64,000 bases of DNA from Elysia chlorotica. Taxonomy: Eukaryota; Mollusca; Gastropoda; Plakobranchidae. The stretch is from contig RQTK01000012.1 in NCBI GenBank assembly GCA_003991915.1, forward strand, positions 554,768-618,767, read 5' to 3'. Below are positions 26,391-39,700 of this stretch, piece by piece. A program made the translations under genes and the position numbers. The notes beneath the pieces were generated by a model. It ran no database searches. It was given only the letters and a program-made list of their open reading frames with translations, and was not told where the DNA came from. Numbering within the stretch: position 1 is the stretch's first letter; each line of letters begins with the position of its first letter.

Positions 26391-27132
26391 GAGAATTTTC
26401 GGAGTCCTATTCAGGGAACGCCAACTGCAAGCTGTGGCCAGAAATTACAATTATTACGAACCACAACATACCACCAATATTTACTGGACAATTGCTGCCA
26501 CAGACAGACAGAAATAAAACAAACAAACATTTTAACATCAATATTATGGACAACGCGTTTTTTTTTTTAATAATAATTTTATGGGCGGCTCTGTCTAATA
26601 TATTATGGACTGCGCGTAATAAATTTCTGACAGGATAACGAGGGATATATAATTATATATTCAGACTTTCGTTGTAGCTATAAATCAAATATTCTTGTCT
26701 AATTTGATGTTATGTTATGTTATGTTATGTTATGTTATGTGCGTCTCTGTCCAAAAGTATGGACTCTGCGTAATACATTTTGAAAGAAAAACGCATGCTG
26801 AATTATTATGCCTACAATAAACTATGCTTTTCATTTCAGCTATGAAAATACATATTCACTAAAATGTTTGTGCATATTAATTAATCTGACAGGTATACGT
26901 GGGTTTTTATACTTTGACATTTCTATAGTCACCTCTAGAATAGGTTGGGAGGGGGGTAGAACACCGGCTTTCGGTGCAGGAGGTCCGTGGTTCGAGTCCT
27001 GGTGATGTCGCCCCCTACAGGTTGGATCGGTGTCAGTATAATGTGATGTGACTGGCTAAGACATGATTCACGGCATCCCCGCCTGTCTCGTGTGTGGTAT
27101 AAAATAAAATTGTCAGGCGTCAGTCTTGGGGC
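26390..27132. repeat. Dispersed duplication, copy 1, with embedded SINE
   Basis: Matches 28765-29486 with small differences. It contains 'ctgtcyaa...tatggactgcgcgtaat' units repeated with a spacing of about 170 nt (about 26545, 26585 and 26740), a TTATG pentamer run (26708-26740) and the 5' part of a SINE. The pattern suggests a composite repetitive element rather than a gene. Confidence 0.85.
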
Positions 27133-27176
27133 CCGTCCACAATGTAGCATATATAGTGCTGATGTTGGACGTTAAA
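26936..27176 (+). mobile_element. Full-length tRNA-derived SINE
   Basis: The best-kept SINE here. It has a tRNA-like head with B box 'gtggttcgagtcc' (about 26989), a 'cccctacaggttggatcggt' junction, a conserved body ('aatgtgactggctaagacat', 'tcacggcatccccgcctgtc') and a tail ending 'gttggacgttaaacc'. It serves as the reference for the other copies. Confidence 0.7.
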
Positions 27177-27199
27177 CCAACCCAACTTATGCAAAATCT

Positions 27200-27990
27200 A
27201 TAACAAACTTGACAAGATGGAATAAAAGTGAAGAATGTATAATACAATCATGTATTGTCCAGTTCAACAAAATCGACATTATCTTAAGTTAACAGCCCCA
27301 ATACATTTATTTACTTGATTTGCGCAAATCAAGGTGGCCGCCATCCATTACGAACAATCTGTAATTTTTTTTATTATTGTAAATTGTTGACACAAAATCA
27401 TGTAGGGATTAGACATGAATTATCTAGCTGATAAAATATATAATTATCAATCTGCATATCAATTATGTTGTTCCACAAAACTGTTCTGTCCATCCACTAC
27501 ATTCATAAATACAGGACAAGTGGTCCTCGACAAAAAGGTTAGGTCCTCTGTATGAGGGTGCACCGCCGTACACTTAAGCGAGTACTTAAATAGACATCAT
27601 TTCGAATTGAGTTCCCCAACTCCATCATATGACAACGTTCTTAATGTATGCATGAAGAGACCCATTTGAGCAGTCTAGCGGTATGAATTCGAAGTCGTTT
27701 GCTGTAACCTTGAACACAGTTGCTGTTGACATTAGACCTCAACTTAACGAAATCTGGTGCATTTCATTGCACTGGCATTTCACTCTTCCAAAACAGTGAA
27801 ACAATAATAATTTTATGACAGAATCGTGTTCCATACCATAAATGAGCCCGTATCTATACCTTCGAGGCAAAACATGCCACGTCCTCCTAAACCAAACACA
27901 GTTCTGTCCACCTTTAAATGAGATCAATAATCATTATTCAAACTAATACCAACAGCAAAAGCAGCCCTGATGCAGAACAAAATATCCCAA
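27200..27990. other. Non-coding stretch
   Basis: Short broken frames only. Nothing here supports a gene or RNA. Confidence 0.5.
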
Positions 27991-27993
27991 GGT

Positions 27994-27994
27994 A

Positions 27995-28088
<94 letters not shown>

Positions 28089-28091
28089 GGG
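27994..28091. repeat. TG, GA and G runs
   Basis: A short TG run passes into a GA run of about 72 bp (28006-28078) and then about 13 G residues. Confidence 0.95.
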
Positions 28092-28439
28092 CGGAGTTCG
28101 AGTGACAAATAGACATACAGACAGAACTATGAAGTGAATGAGTTTATTTTTACGGCACGTCAGCACGGTAACGGCTATATATTTTGCCTATGGTGTTCTA
28201 CGACATTTAATACACTATACTAGTAGCAATGGTAACTCCTTTATCTCTCTGGGTGGTAAAAGTATACACATTGTGCACAAAAAATTGATTAAAAGTAAAG
28301 GGTATATACATTAGTTTAAAAGCTCCATGTGAAAAAATTATCACAGTTAAATTTTATTATACACACCAATGTCCTTCAGAGACCTCAGTAGGCGCTGAGG
28401 ACTAACATAATTGACAGTTGAAGGTTTGATACTCTGGAG

Positions 28440-28745
28440 GCTCTTCACTTCTCAGTAGGAAGGCGTGGGTAAGATGTGAATGTCCAAGTCGAACTCGATC
28501 GAGTGCCACCTGACACACTCTTGACCAGTGATCTAAATGTGGTTGGACTCAGTGTTATTTGTTGTTTGTCATATTTTTCCATTGTTCTTTCCAGTTTTCT
28601 CTTATACACTTTACATCTGATACCGGTATATACACCTGAGTAGGTTCAAGTTCGAGCCCCATCTTGGCGAGCCCATCAGCCATTTCATTTCATTCAATTC
28701 CAAACGACTGTGCACTTCATCTCTGAATTCGATCCAACATACCAA
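28440..28745 (-). mobile_element. LINE RNase H C-terminal remnant
   Basis: On the minus strand about 28740-28560 encodes NEMADGLAKMGLELEPTQVY, close to the NE-x-AD-x-LAK-x-G motif that follows the RNase H active site in I/jockey-type retrotransposons. A broken C-terminal part follows. It abuts the left end of duplication copy 28765-29486. Confidence 0.6.
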
Positions 28746-28764
28746 ACGAAACGAAACCGTTCCC

Positions 28765-29486
28765 GAGAATTTTCGAAGTCCTATTCAGGGAACGCCAACT
28801 GCAAGCTGTGACCAGAAATTAAAATTATTACGAACAACTACATGCCATCAATATTTACTTAAACGATTGCTGCCACAGACACACAGAAAGCAAACATTTT
28901 AACATCAATATTATGGACACTGCGTTTAAAAAAAAAAAAAAATTTATAGGCGGCTCTGTCCTAATAATATGGACTGCGCGTAATAATTTTCTGACAGGAT
29001 AACCAGGGATATATATTCAAACTTTCGTTGTAGCTATAAAAACAGATATTCTTGTCTAATTTGGTAGTTTTATGTTATGTTATGTTATGTTATGTTATGT
29101 TATGTTATGTGCGTCTCTGTCCAAAAGTATGGACTCTGCGTAATACATTTTGAAAGAACAACGCATGCTGAATTATTATGCCTACAATAAACTATGCTTT
29201 TCATTTCAGCTATGAAAATACATATTCACTAAAATGTTTGTGAATATTAATTAATCTGACAGGTATACATGGGTTTTTATACTTTGACATTTCTATAGTC
29301 ACCTCTAGAATAGGTTGGGAGGGGGTAGAACACCGGCTTTCGGTGCAGGAGGTCCGTGGTTCGAGTCCTGGTGATGTCGCCCCCTACAGGTTGGATCGGT
29401 GTCAGTATAATGTGACTGGCTAAGACATGATTCACGGCATCCCCGCCTGTCTCGTGTGTGGTATAAAATAAAATTGTCAGGCGTCA
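28765..29486. repeat. Dispersed duplication, copy 2, with embedded SINE
   Basis: Matches 26390-27132, including the TTATG run (about 29072-29110) and the SINE. Its right edge falls inside the SINE tail at 'aaaattgtcaggcgtca', after which the two copies diverge. Confidence 0.85.
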
Positions 29487-29487
29487 C
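29304..29487 (+). mobile_element. tRNA-derived SINE, 3' truncated
   Basis: Same head and body as 26936-27176. It shares the insertion context because it was duplicated together with its flanks. The last 45 nt or so are missing. Confidence 0.65.
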
Positions 29488-29748
29488 CTCCAAGTGCATA
29501 TTGTTGTTGAAATAGCATAAGGCAATGCTATAAACCATTCTAGCCCCACTACTTTGTAGAAAAGACGCTCTCTCCTAGTATTATGTCATCAAGGTTCTCA
29601 CGTGGTATGATTAGGTGACGGGTCCCAAGAAACAAAATATGACAATTGATGGCTATTAATAGACATCTGTGATCAGCAAGCATTAATTTCCAACCGAAGG
29701 CTGCCTGAGAAATAGCCCTTTGGCTATGTGTCCGGCTGCCAAACAAAT

Positions 29749-29805
29749 TTAATAGCTACTTCCTTTTTGGCCACTACCGGAAACGAGAATCATTTCAAAA
29801 CAAAG
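29749..29805 (+). promoter_or_regulatory. Candidate 5' UTR exon / promoter area of MASTL
   Basis: A good 5' splice site (ACAAAG|gtgaga) at 29805 follows 'ccactaccggaaacg', an ETS-like CCGGAA site. The MASTL coding exon is preceded by a credible acceptor (ttctttaactgcag at 30723), so at least one non-coding exon lies upstream. That this is the one is a guess. Confidence 0.22.
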
Positions 29806-29959
29806 GTGAGAGGTCATACCAAAGTGTCAACAAAGGCCTAGAGCGCTGAATACGAACACGGTCAAACTAGATGTACATGTTTTGAACTAACACGTTTTTA
29901 ACACATTCGTGATCAATATAGCTATAGATTAAATCTTGGTGAACATTCGATCATTTCCA

Positions 29960-30066
29960 GGTACAGATAGATCTATAGATCTAGGTCTAGGTTATACTTT
30001 TATTTTATTTTTAGTTTTAGATCTAGTCTAGATTCTACACGCCTATAGATCTAGATCTAGGTCTAG
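29960..30066. other. AGATCTAG-rich cluster
   Basis: The palindromic word agatctag/ctagatct occurs repeatedly over about 100 bases in the putative MASTL 5' region. The function is unknown, and it may be simple-sequence drift. Confidence 0.35.
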
Positions 30067-30740
30067 AACTTTCCAATCTCTTGTCAAAGAAAGTCTCAAA
30101 GCTCTCTTGAGATCCACAAATAAGTTTTAATACGGCGACTGGACTCACATGACTTGTCTATTACATTATATAACACCGATTTAACAAGTTGGGAATAAGA
30201 GGGTATGGTTGAAGAAGCTGTAGGACCCTCTCGTTTGTGCCTCCAACAATACCTTATTTGAAAAAAAAAAATAAAGTTTACTTTTTTATCTAGATCTAAG
30301 TGATCTGAAATAAAGTAAAAATGTATAGATAGATCTACTCTTCAAACCATAGATCATACACACGAGCATCTATGCTAGTTTGAGGCATTTAGAATTGCCT
30401 AAAGCCTGTAACTGTTTTAAAGCCTACTTTGTGTCATGTTGTGGACATTCCAGCAGTGATAAGGTTATGCCTCTTAGCACAGGTTAAAGAATTCAAACCT
30501 TTCCTATAGTACAGTACTTGCACAAAATTTAGTTTGTCATATAGATACTCGTCTCTCTTTAACACTGCTTTGTTGATCACTAAACGTGGTTAAAATTGTT
30601 CAATCGCACTTTAAATTTCTTTTTTTTTTTCACATATTTGTTTAAGACCTGAATAATTGGTGATTGTTTCAGGTTTTTACAAAAAGTCCTAGATTTTTCT
30701 TGAATACAATTCTTTAACTGCAGATTTCAGGAAGAATGCC

Positions 30741-33700
30741 ATGAGACTTAAACTAGCAGCAAGAGACAACAAAATGGAGACTGAGATTGAGAATTCTGCT
30801 GGTGAGGATTCCTTGATGGAGGTGACTCAGAGTACCGATGAGGGTGAAATGTCTCAGGACGATGCGTCTGCACCAAATGCTGAGAACCTGGGATCTGTTT
30901 CTGCTGTAGGAAATGTAGGTCTTACTCTCAGGAGAAGTTACTTTAGAAGCGTTCAATGATTTTACAATTAATTGTTGAATTTTGATAATGCAATGTTTCA
31001 TAGTTGTTTATTTGAAGACAACAGGTTGAATCACAAAGCTCATTTTTTAGTTTTCTTTCCATACATTCGAACAGATTTGTTAATTTGTATTGTAAAAGCA
31101 AAAAATATTTTCATTTCACTTATGTCCTTTTACAAAATGGAAAGAAGAATAAAAATTTGATATTTCCTATATGTTTGGTTTTGTCCTTAAAGTATACTAT
31201 ATATTATTGTACCTGTTTAAAGCCACTTGGCACTAGATGATATTTTGAAATTTTCCTTGTTTTGATTTGCCAAATTCTAGACACTGAAGTGAGAGGGAGG
31301 AAAAAGTGGTCAAACATTTTAAAGAGTCCATTTATTTATTTCACTTTAGTTTTCAAAAGTTATGTATTTTTTTTAATACAAAATACCTGGAACAAGTCTT
31401 TATGACAGAGAGAGCATAGTTCAAGCTTCAAGGGTTGAAGGCAATTTATGCGTTTTAAGTGTCTGTGTTAAGAGAATTCATATTTTTTTTTCACGATCAG
31501 TTTATAAAGTATAAATTTATTTACAAGTATGACAAAACCTTGCTCCACTGTATAGACAATCTAATTAATTACAACTGGGCAAAAAGTGTACCACATAGAA
31601 TTAACTGTTTTCACTAAGTAAAATAAAGACTATTTTTATTAATTATTTAACTTTGTTTTCAAATTTTCCAGGTACCCACTGCTCAGGACTTTGAGTATAT
31701 AAAACCGATAAGCAAAGGAGCTTTTGGGTAAATACATGTACATAAAAAAGAGAGCTACTATTAAGCAAACACATTTTAAATCATGAATAAGAGCAGCAAG
31801 TAAGAAATCTGGAAGAAACTTATTTGCAAGCCCCTATCTATAACATAATCATAAGACCATTTAAAGAATTTATTAATTAAAAGAAAAAGAAATTCAAATT
31901 TTTTGCTCAAATGTTTGTTGAAACATGCTCAGATATGTCTTATTTTTCTGGAATTCCTTAAACCAAACTGATCAAAATATCATAAATTTTGCTTCTTAGC
32001 AGAAAGAGTATAGCTGGTTGTGCATCAATTAATTCTCAAGGTTTTCATGAATTTCTCTCCCAGGAAAGTCTGGCTAGGGTGTAAACGAGGCAAGGCTGAC
32101 AAATTGTATGCCATCAAAGTGATGAAAAAAGATGATTTGGTGCGCAAGAATCTTATCGCTCAAGGTATGAACATAAGCAATTAATTTCTGTTGCAGGAAC
32201 GTTTTTGTCTGAACGCATGTTTAAAACTTGTTATCAAGTAATGGGTGTTGAAAGCATATTTGAGTTAATAATATATATTTATTTCATTCTTTTCTGTTTT
32301 AAAAAACTAAGAACTAACATATAAACTATTAACGTATAACAAAATGCAGATTAGAGAATATATGTATATAGTAAATTCATTTATCAAAAAGTTGTTACAG
32401 TTTTACTCTTGAAAGACAGATCTGTCATTTCATTTTTTTTTTCAAAATCTTCTTTCACTCTCTCAATCCCAGTCACGGCTGAAAGAGATGCACAGGCGAG
32501 ATCGAGGAGCCCTTTTGTTGTACAGCTCTACTACTCGATTCAGACACAGCAACACATTCTGCTGGTAAATCTCCCATTTGTTATACTTACTTGTTACTTG
32601 TATCAGTCGCCGTGTTCGTCGATAGGATCTCCAACAGACATCACAACAGCACGCCATTTGTTCCTGTCCCTACTCCGCAGACTTATTTTGCGTAAATTTA
32701 GACCACTGCTCTTCTCAATCTTGTCAATCAAGGTGGTGGGAGGTCTGCCTTTTCCTCTTTTGCCGGCAAACTTTCCCTGCAGGATTAGATCACAATTATT
32801 TTTTGTTGTTGTTGCGTGCTTGTGTTTAACTTATTTATTTCCATGGTACATTTCTCAAAATATTTTGCATCCAATTGGGATTTCTTTTATAATAAGAGAA
32901 AAGTTTTCGAATTTTCTATTAGTTTGGATGCACATCCAGGCATAAATCAAATTCACTGATTAAAAAAGACATGAGCCAAAATTCATAATTCCTGATAAGT
33001 GCCATCAGGAAAAATTCCTTTTTTTTCCAACATGTCATAATATACATATAACAGTATTAGATAAAGTTTTGTCCTTTTTCTAACTGAAACACTCTTATCT
33101 GTCATAATGGTTCAGTAACAATAACCCACACACACACATTACTTACACCTTATGTTATATGCGCTCAGAAAGATTCAACATGAACATCGCCAATACAGCA
33201 CATGCTTAACTACTTAAGATTTAGCATCAAAACTCTAAGAACTTGGCGTGTAGGATCATTAGACCCAAAGCGGGGCTCTCTCTGTACAGGAAGGTACCCT
33301 TCTAAATGTTGCGCACTTGAGGAGATGATAAACATATTCTCTAGAAACTCCTGTCCTGCTCTTATTTTCTTAAAGTTTCCTGATGTTTATGGATTTTGAA
33401 TTAAAAATACAACAACCGGCTAGATTTTAGCAGACTAGAGGCCTGTCCCATGGATATTTTTAGAGACTTAATCGCTGTGCTGCTTTGTGGGTAAAACTTC
33501 AATTATTTCTCTAACATTTGAAATATAATCCTTTCATTTAAATAATTCTCTTTGTTAAGCTGCTCACAGTGGCTTGCAACTCTAGAGCTGCGAACACTGA
33601 TAGCTTTTAAATTCCAATATATCAATAAACAAATTTTGAGCAAATTGGCCATTGCGTCCAATTTGTAAAAAAATATCTGCGAAGTGAGTCAGTTACAAAA

Positions 33701-36700
33701 AGGGAGATTTGAAACGTTTTTATCATACTCATAGTGGGTATCCAGTTAGCCACGGCTGCTTTTGGATTAAAGTAGCAATTCATCTTTTAAATATATTTAG
33801 GCTATCTCAAAGTAGGTTCTACAGATTTACATAATTAGTAATATCCACATTGTTATATCTACATATATTTTTTCATACTTTAGGTTATGGAGTACATGAT
33901 TGGCGGTGATGTGAAGTCTCTGCTCATCATGTACGGGTTTTTCCCAGAGGAGATGGCCTGTATGTATGCAGCAGAAGTCACGCTGGCCCTGGAATATTTG
34001 CATAAGAGAGGCATTGTACACAGGTAACCACTGCAAAGGGTGTAATACATGTATAGTTTTGTCATTTAGAACTTTGCCGTGAGTCTTCCATCTCCTGTAT
34101 CTGTCATTGTCTCTCTCTCTCTCTCTCTCTATGTATCTTGATATCTCTTCCTATCCGTCCCCATTCTCTCTCTCTTTCTCTCTCTTCCTCCTTGCTTTGA
34201 TTCCCACTAACCACCGACTCATACAACTTTTCCACAGGGACCTAAAGCCAGACAATATGTTGATCTCGGAGAAGGGTCATATCAAGCTAACAGACTTTGG
34301 ACTTTCAAAAGTGACCATGGATTATCGTAAGTGAAAAGTTAAAATTTTAAAATTGTGAAGCACATTGAGCATGAATGTTTAATGGAAATGTGCTATATTA
34401 GTGCAATTTATTATTATAATTATTATCAAGTAAATGTAACCTACTGGTTGGGTAACATATGATTTGTGAAATCGACATTTTTTTATAACATCTTCTATCT
34501 TCAAAGGCATTTTTTAGATATCCTATAGGTTTTCTTTTTGGATACGAGTTTTAAATTTTGCTGAAGTTAATTTTCGGCAAATGTACAGATTTTCAGTAAA
34601 AAAAAAAAAAAAATACTTGACAGGTTTGAGTGAATATCTATGAAGTACTTATCTTTTGTGAATGGGTATATATGGGTATGCCAAGCTGCTTTACAGTAAC
34701 AGGTTCAGCTAAAGAAAAATGAATGATACAGTTGGCACGACTGTTAGTTAAATTTGTACTTTGGTGTTTTGTTCTGCTAAGATCCTTACGTTACGAGTTA
34801 AAACTTTCTTGGTGTCTCTGGTGTCATTTCATTCGCAGGCCACAGTCCTCGCTCAGGGGGCTTCACTCCATACGTAGCTAGAGGAGGAATGTGTCATCTC
34901 GACCTACGAACACCTGGGCAGGTCCGAAGCTTGTCATCATCGCTGGCTTTTGTAAGTTTTTGTTTGTCATATTCGACTACTGGGGTTAATACAGTAAAAG
35001 CTTTTGTACATATTGTCAAAGTGTGACGATCATGTTGAGATTTTAAGCGAGACTTATGCCAAAATGCAAGAAATGGTGAAAATGAGACCAATCTAACTAA
35101 ACTTTGGACAAATTTTCCTGCTTTCAACTCCAATGGCTATCAGGCATGTCATTATGATTTCATAATATGATTGACATATCCAATTCAGTGATGACATCAT
35201 TCCCAAGTAATGAATAAATATTGACATGTTACCCACGACAGATTTTCTTTTAGAGCTACATAGATATTCAAATTCTATTTAAAAAAAAAATGTTGTTGTT
35301 GCTATTAAAGTCACTTCGCCTTTGAAAAAAAAAGGAATAACCTTAATATAAAAAATATAAATATCTCAATTTGAGAAATAAAAAAATTAGTGGATTTTTA
35401 AAGATAACCTTTCCCTGAATATTTTTTTTTCTTTACACCCCCAAAAAATGTCAACGCTAGAGTGCTTGCGACTCTCTTAAAAAGTTCAAAAGTCAGGCTA
35501 GCACGACTGCGGAAGTTGAGGCCCACACTAGGAACAAGAGCTTGTCACCGCCCAATGAGAACAGAGCCAGCCCCATACCCCCAGAGCCACCCACGCCTTT
35601 TGACAAGGGACATAAGCAGCTACTGGTGAGACGCATGCTCACTCCAAACACCAGCAAGTCTTTGCAGGTTTGATTGATTCTTTCTATTTTTTTCTAGGGG
35701 TGGAGATAAGTGGATAATGTAGGTTATGGGATAGGAGAAAAGGACTGCAGAGGACATGATGAGTCTTTAACAAATTTTAAAATAGCAGCGAGATGTTGGT
35801 TCTCATGGTTGGTGCCAGCTGAGTTGATGCAAGTGGATATAAAATTTTATTACGATAATGATATTTATATATTTAAATAATGATATTTATATATTAAATG
35901 TACGTTCATTGTCTTTTTAAACACTTTGTAAAGCGCACTGAGCCAGGCATTGTCTTGGGTGTTGCGCTAAATAAAAGCCATGCCAAAGCTGGTGGAGGAA
36001 AAGCTTTTTCTTCTTTCTGCTTGTTGACAGCAGTTGATGATTTGTATTGTTGTAAGATCTTTCTTTTACCGTTTTTGTATATTAATTTAATTCTATTTTT
36101 TCAAACACTCAAAGTGCCTATGTTGGCAATAATATTTTCTGAATGTGCCTATGGTAATTTTAAAGTCAGTTGAAATAGACATAAAATCTACGTGTCAGGC
36201 TGAGACACGGGTCTTCGTATCCCCGCACTGTCTCTGTGGGTCAGCACATAAATCTGTCATACAAAAGTCTTCTGACTCATCTATAATGTGCTCATGGTGA
36301 GCGCAAGCAACAAACTAGAATTCCATTTTGAAATGTAAATGATTGTCAAAATACTTAATTGACATGTTAAGTGTTAAGCTCCATGTTAATGACGGATTGT
36401 CCACAGCTAAGCAGACTGGCGGAGAACCTGGGATCCACACCTCCTGTCCAAGCTCTGACGCCAACACTGCAAGACTCTCTGACTTGGCGGTCCTCGTCAG
36501 CCAGCGATTCGCGGTCCAGGAACGCTTGCAGCCTGCTTCAGTACTCACTCTTGTCCAGTCAGTCCTCATAATTTGGAATGTGTTACAAACGTTGTATTAC
36601 AAAAGGATGCCAATTTTTCTTGAAATTTACAGATTTTCACTATAAAAAAAAAGTTTAACAGAGTCCAGTAGAAGTGTTTCAAGGGGTTGTGTCTTAGATT

Positions 36701-39700
36701 TAATATATAATTATGTATATCTTAATTTAAGTGTAAAAGTTCAGTACAATAATTGATCCAAATGGCATCACTGATTATGAATTTTTTAAAAATTTCTTTT
36801 ATTTGAGGCAACCAGGGTGAATCAGGTACAAGTTGCTTATATCAGTTTTGAGCGAGAGCCCCCTAAAAAATTTTAAAATTTTGAATATTCATCTTTTTTA
36901 ATTTCAAATTAAGTTGAATATCTGTGGTTTTAAGGAATGATAGAGTTATTCTTTTCTCAACATCTCAAAGTGCATTTAATGCTTTTAATCACTCTATGAG
37001 TAGAAAAAGCAAATTATCAAATTTCCGACATGTGCCTGATTCACCCAGGTTGCCTCACATATCTTGATGACAAACTAGATCTAATCTATATGTGCTTGTG
37101 TACACTCAGAGGCAATGTTTCTTAAATGTTGAGGTTAATCCTCAAATGTTGAATGTTCCAATATAAAATTTAATCTAGCTATATATTAATTCCAATGGTG
37201 CTCAACAGAGACCTAGCATTGATACACCATCCAGTTAGATTGAACACAACTAAAGATTTAGAAAAGATTGCTGAACTTGCCCATAACAGGGAATGGTGGA
37301 GAGGACTTCTATCACACATCAAGAATGCTGACGAGGTGTCGCAGACAAAGAACTGGAATGCGATACGAGCTTAAGTCAGTCATACATTTATTGAAATCAA
37401 GTACAGAAAAGCAGAGAGATAATCACATCTTATATCATTTCAAACTTTTAATTACATAGAAAATTAAATTTATAGCCTAGAACACTGTCATTTGATTCAA
37501 CTATAATGTCAGTATGAAAACAAGGGACAAAGAAAAGTTCAGGTGGTATTTCACTTAAATGTGGTTCAAATAGACATACTTGGAAAACTCAAGAAAAGCA
37601 GAGGATCCGGAGCAAAAATAAAATTCAACAAATTAATCAAACAATTAGGAGAACAGGCTACCAAACTCATACGACAAGTAAGGAAACTAGGACTGAAAGT
37701 CAACATGCACAGAACCAAAGCGGTAATTTTCGGGTGTAATGAAGAAATCCAAGTGAACAACAATAGATTCCACTGATATCACAACAGAAAAATCTGCCAA
37801 ATTTCTATGAATTACATTCGACAAAAATAGCAATTACTCAGAACACATAGAACTAAGCCAAATAGCGCAAAAACAACTTGGACTACTAAAATCACTCAGC
37901 CGAAAAAACCTACAAACCCCCTACGCGACTATAAACAAAAATCAAGTAGAAAGATCCCTTACATATGGTCAAGAAATATAATATGGCCAAATCCATCAAA
38001 CAACCCTTTGAAAAGAAAACTCAACAATATCCAATCAGCTGCGTTTAGAGCAATAACCAACGCAAACAGGCTCACCAATCTAGAGGCCCTCCAAGTAACG
38101 ATCCATATAGAACCACTATGCATTAAAAGGAAAGGAGCAGCTCTAAAATACTGGGCGAGAGCGAAATTCAACCCCTCAAACCCAACAAGCACAATTTTCA
38201 CTGACCCTGTAAACAAAATCACCGACACCCAAAGAAAAAAAAACAAACCAATCAACCAAAGAACAGCATGGCTAGTATACGATGAAATACAAAATTTAAA
38301 TCTAGACCCTGAAGACATTAATACCAGAAAACTCGCCATAGAACCGTGGACACTCCGAAAGCTCCAAGTAGACACCCAGCTAATCCAAACACTGAGTAAA
38401 AAAGCGGATGGACAAGACAAACTCAAAGCACTAACCCTGGAACACCTAAATGAAAACTACAAGAAGAGTAAAAAAGAAAGCATTGTTAGCTTAGGAGTCT
38501 ACAGCAAAAACTTGGAGCTAAATATCAACAAGAGAATAACGGACAATAATAGTATTACAACAGCAGAATTAGCGGCCATAGACGAAACTCTAAAGACCAT
38601 CCAGGAAAAGAAGATGGAAAGAGAAAACATAGTTATACTAACGGACTCCCTGGCACCATCACTCAGTATAAAAAACCGAAACAAAACCAACGCTAGTTAA
38701 GACCTTACGGAGTTGATCAACATTCAAGAAACAACCTCCAAAAAATCCAAACCCATGTCAAGATCTGCTGAATCCCAGCCCACTTTAACATCATAGAAAC
38801 GAAAAACCTGATCAACAGGCCAAATTAGGTCTCAGCTCTAATACAAAGAAAAACAGGACTGGTCCCTAGTGAAGTAAAATCCATAAGAAACCAGTACAAA
38901 AATAAAAAGTAACAAGACATGTGAATGATGTGGACCAACCACTCCAAAGGAAGATTCTTCCTCGCTATTGCTTCACAGGTAAGGAAAAATGCACTCAACT
39001 TCAAACCCACAAACAATGAAATCAATAGAGCCAGATTTGGAGCCCCATCCCTTAAGATTATCAGAAAATGTGAATATTGTGGCACCACACCATACACGAT
39101 ACAACATATCATAAAAACATGTCAAGCCCACACCCCAACAAGAGACACACTAAAGAGTCAATGCACTAAAAAACCCATCAAATTTGCAGCAGAAGTACTT
39201 AAACAAAGAAGCTCATTCACAATAACCAACATGGTTAAAAAACTATTAAGGCTAAGAGGCCTGAAAAGAATGAGCCATGCATCCTGACTACTTCCATAGC
39301 CACCCTCTCAACCGATCAGTATGTCAAGAGGAGGAATAAATCAAAGCCCCGGAACCAAAATGCAGAAAATAACAACACTGAGCACACACACCCCCTCCCT
39401 CCTTTTTTTCCCTCGACTTGACGACTGAAACTATAGAGACATTAGAAATATTAAGAAGACAAATTAATTTTGAAGTACCCAAGGGTACCATAATCAAAAG
39501 GGATACAATTGGGAAATGGTAACAATGGCAGCAGTGTTAATAATAAAACTTGTGACACTCTAGAGTGGTAATAAGGGTAATGGAAGTAACAATAGTGGTA
39601 AGGGTTGTAATAATGGTAATAGTTGAGGTAGTAATGGTGGTGACAGTAATGTTAGTGATAATAATAATAATGGAGATAACGCAGTGGTAATAATAGGGGT

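Noticed and set aside
26935..27150. Protein frames over the SINE at 26935-27150 and 29305-29538
   Set aside because: They are SINE-derived and duplicated with the element. They are antisense to the tRNA-like head.
32409..32945. A 178-codon frame covering MASTL exon 4
   Set aside because: Only 32473-32564 is coding. The rest is intron and an antisense LINE fragment that happens to stay open.
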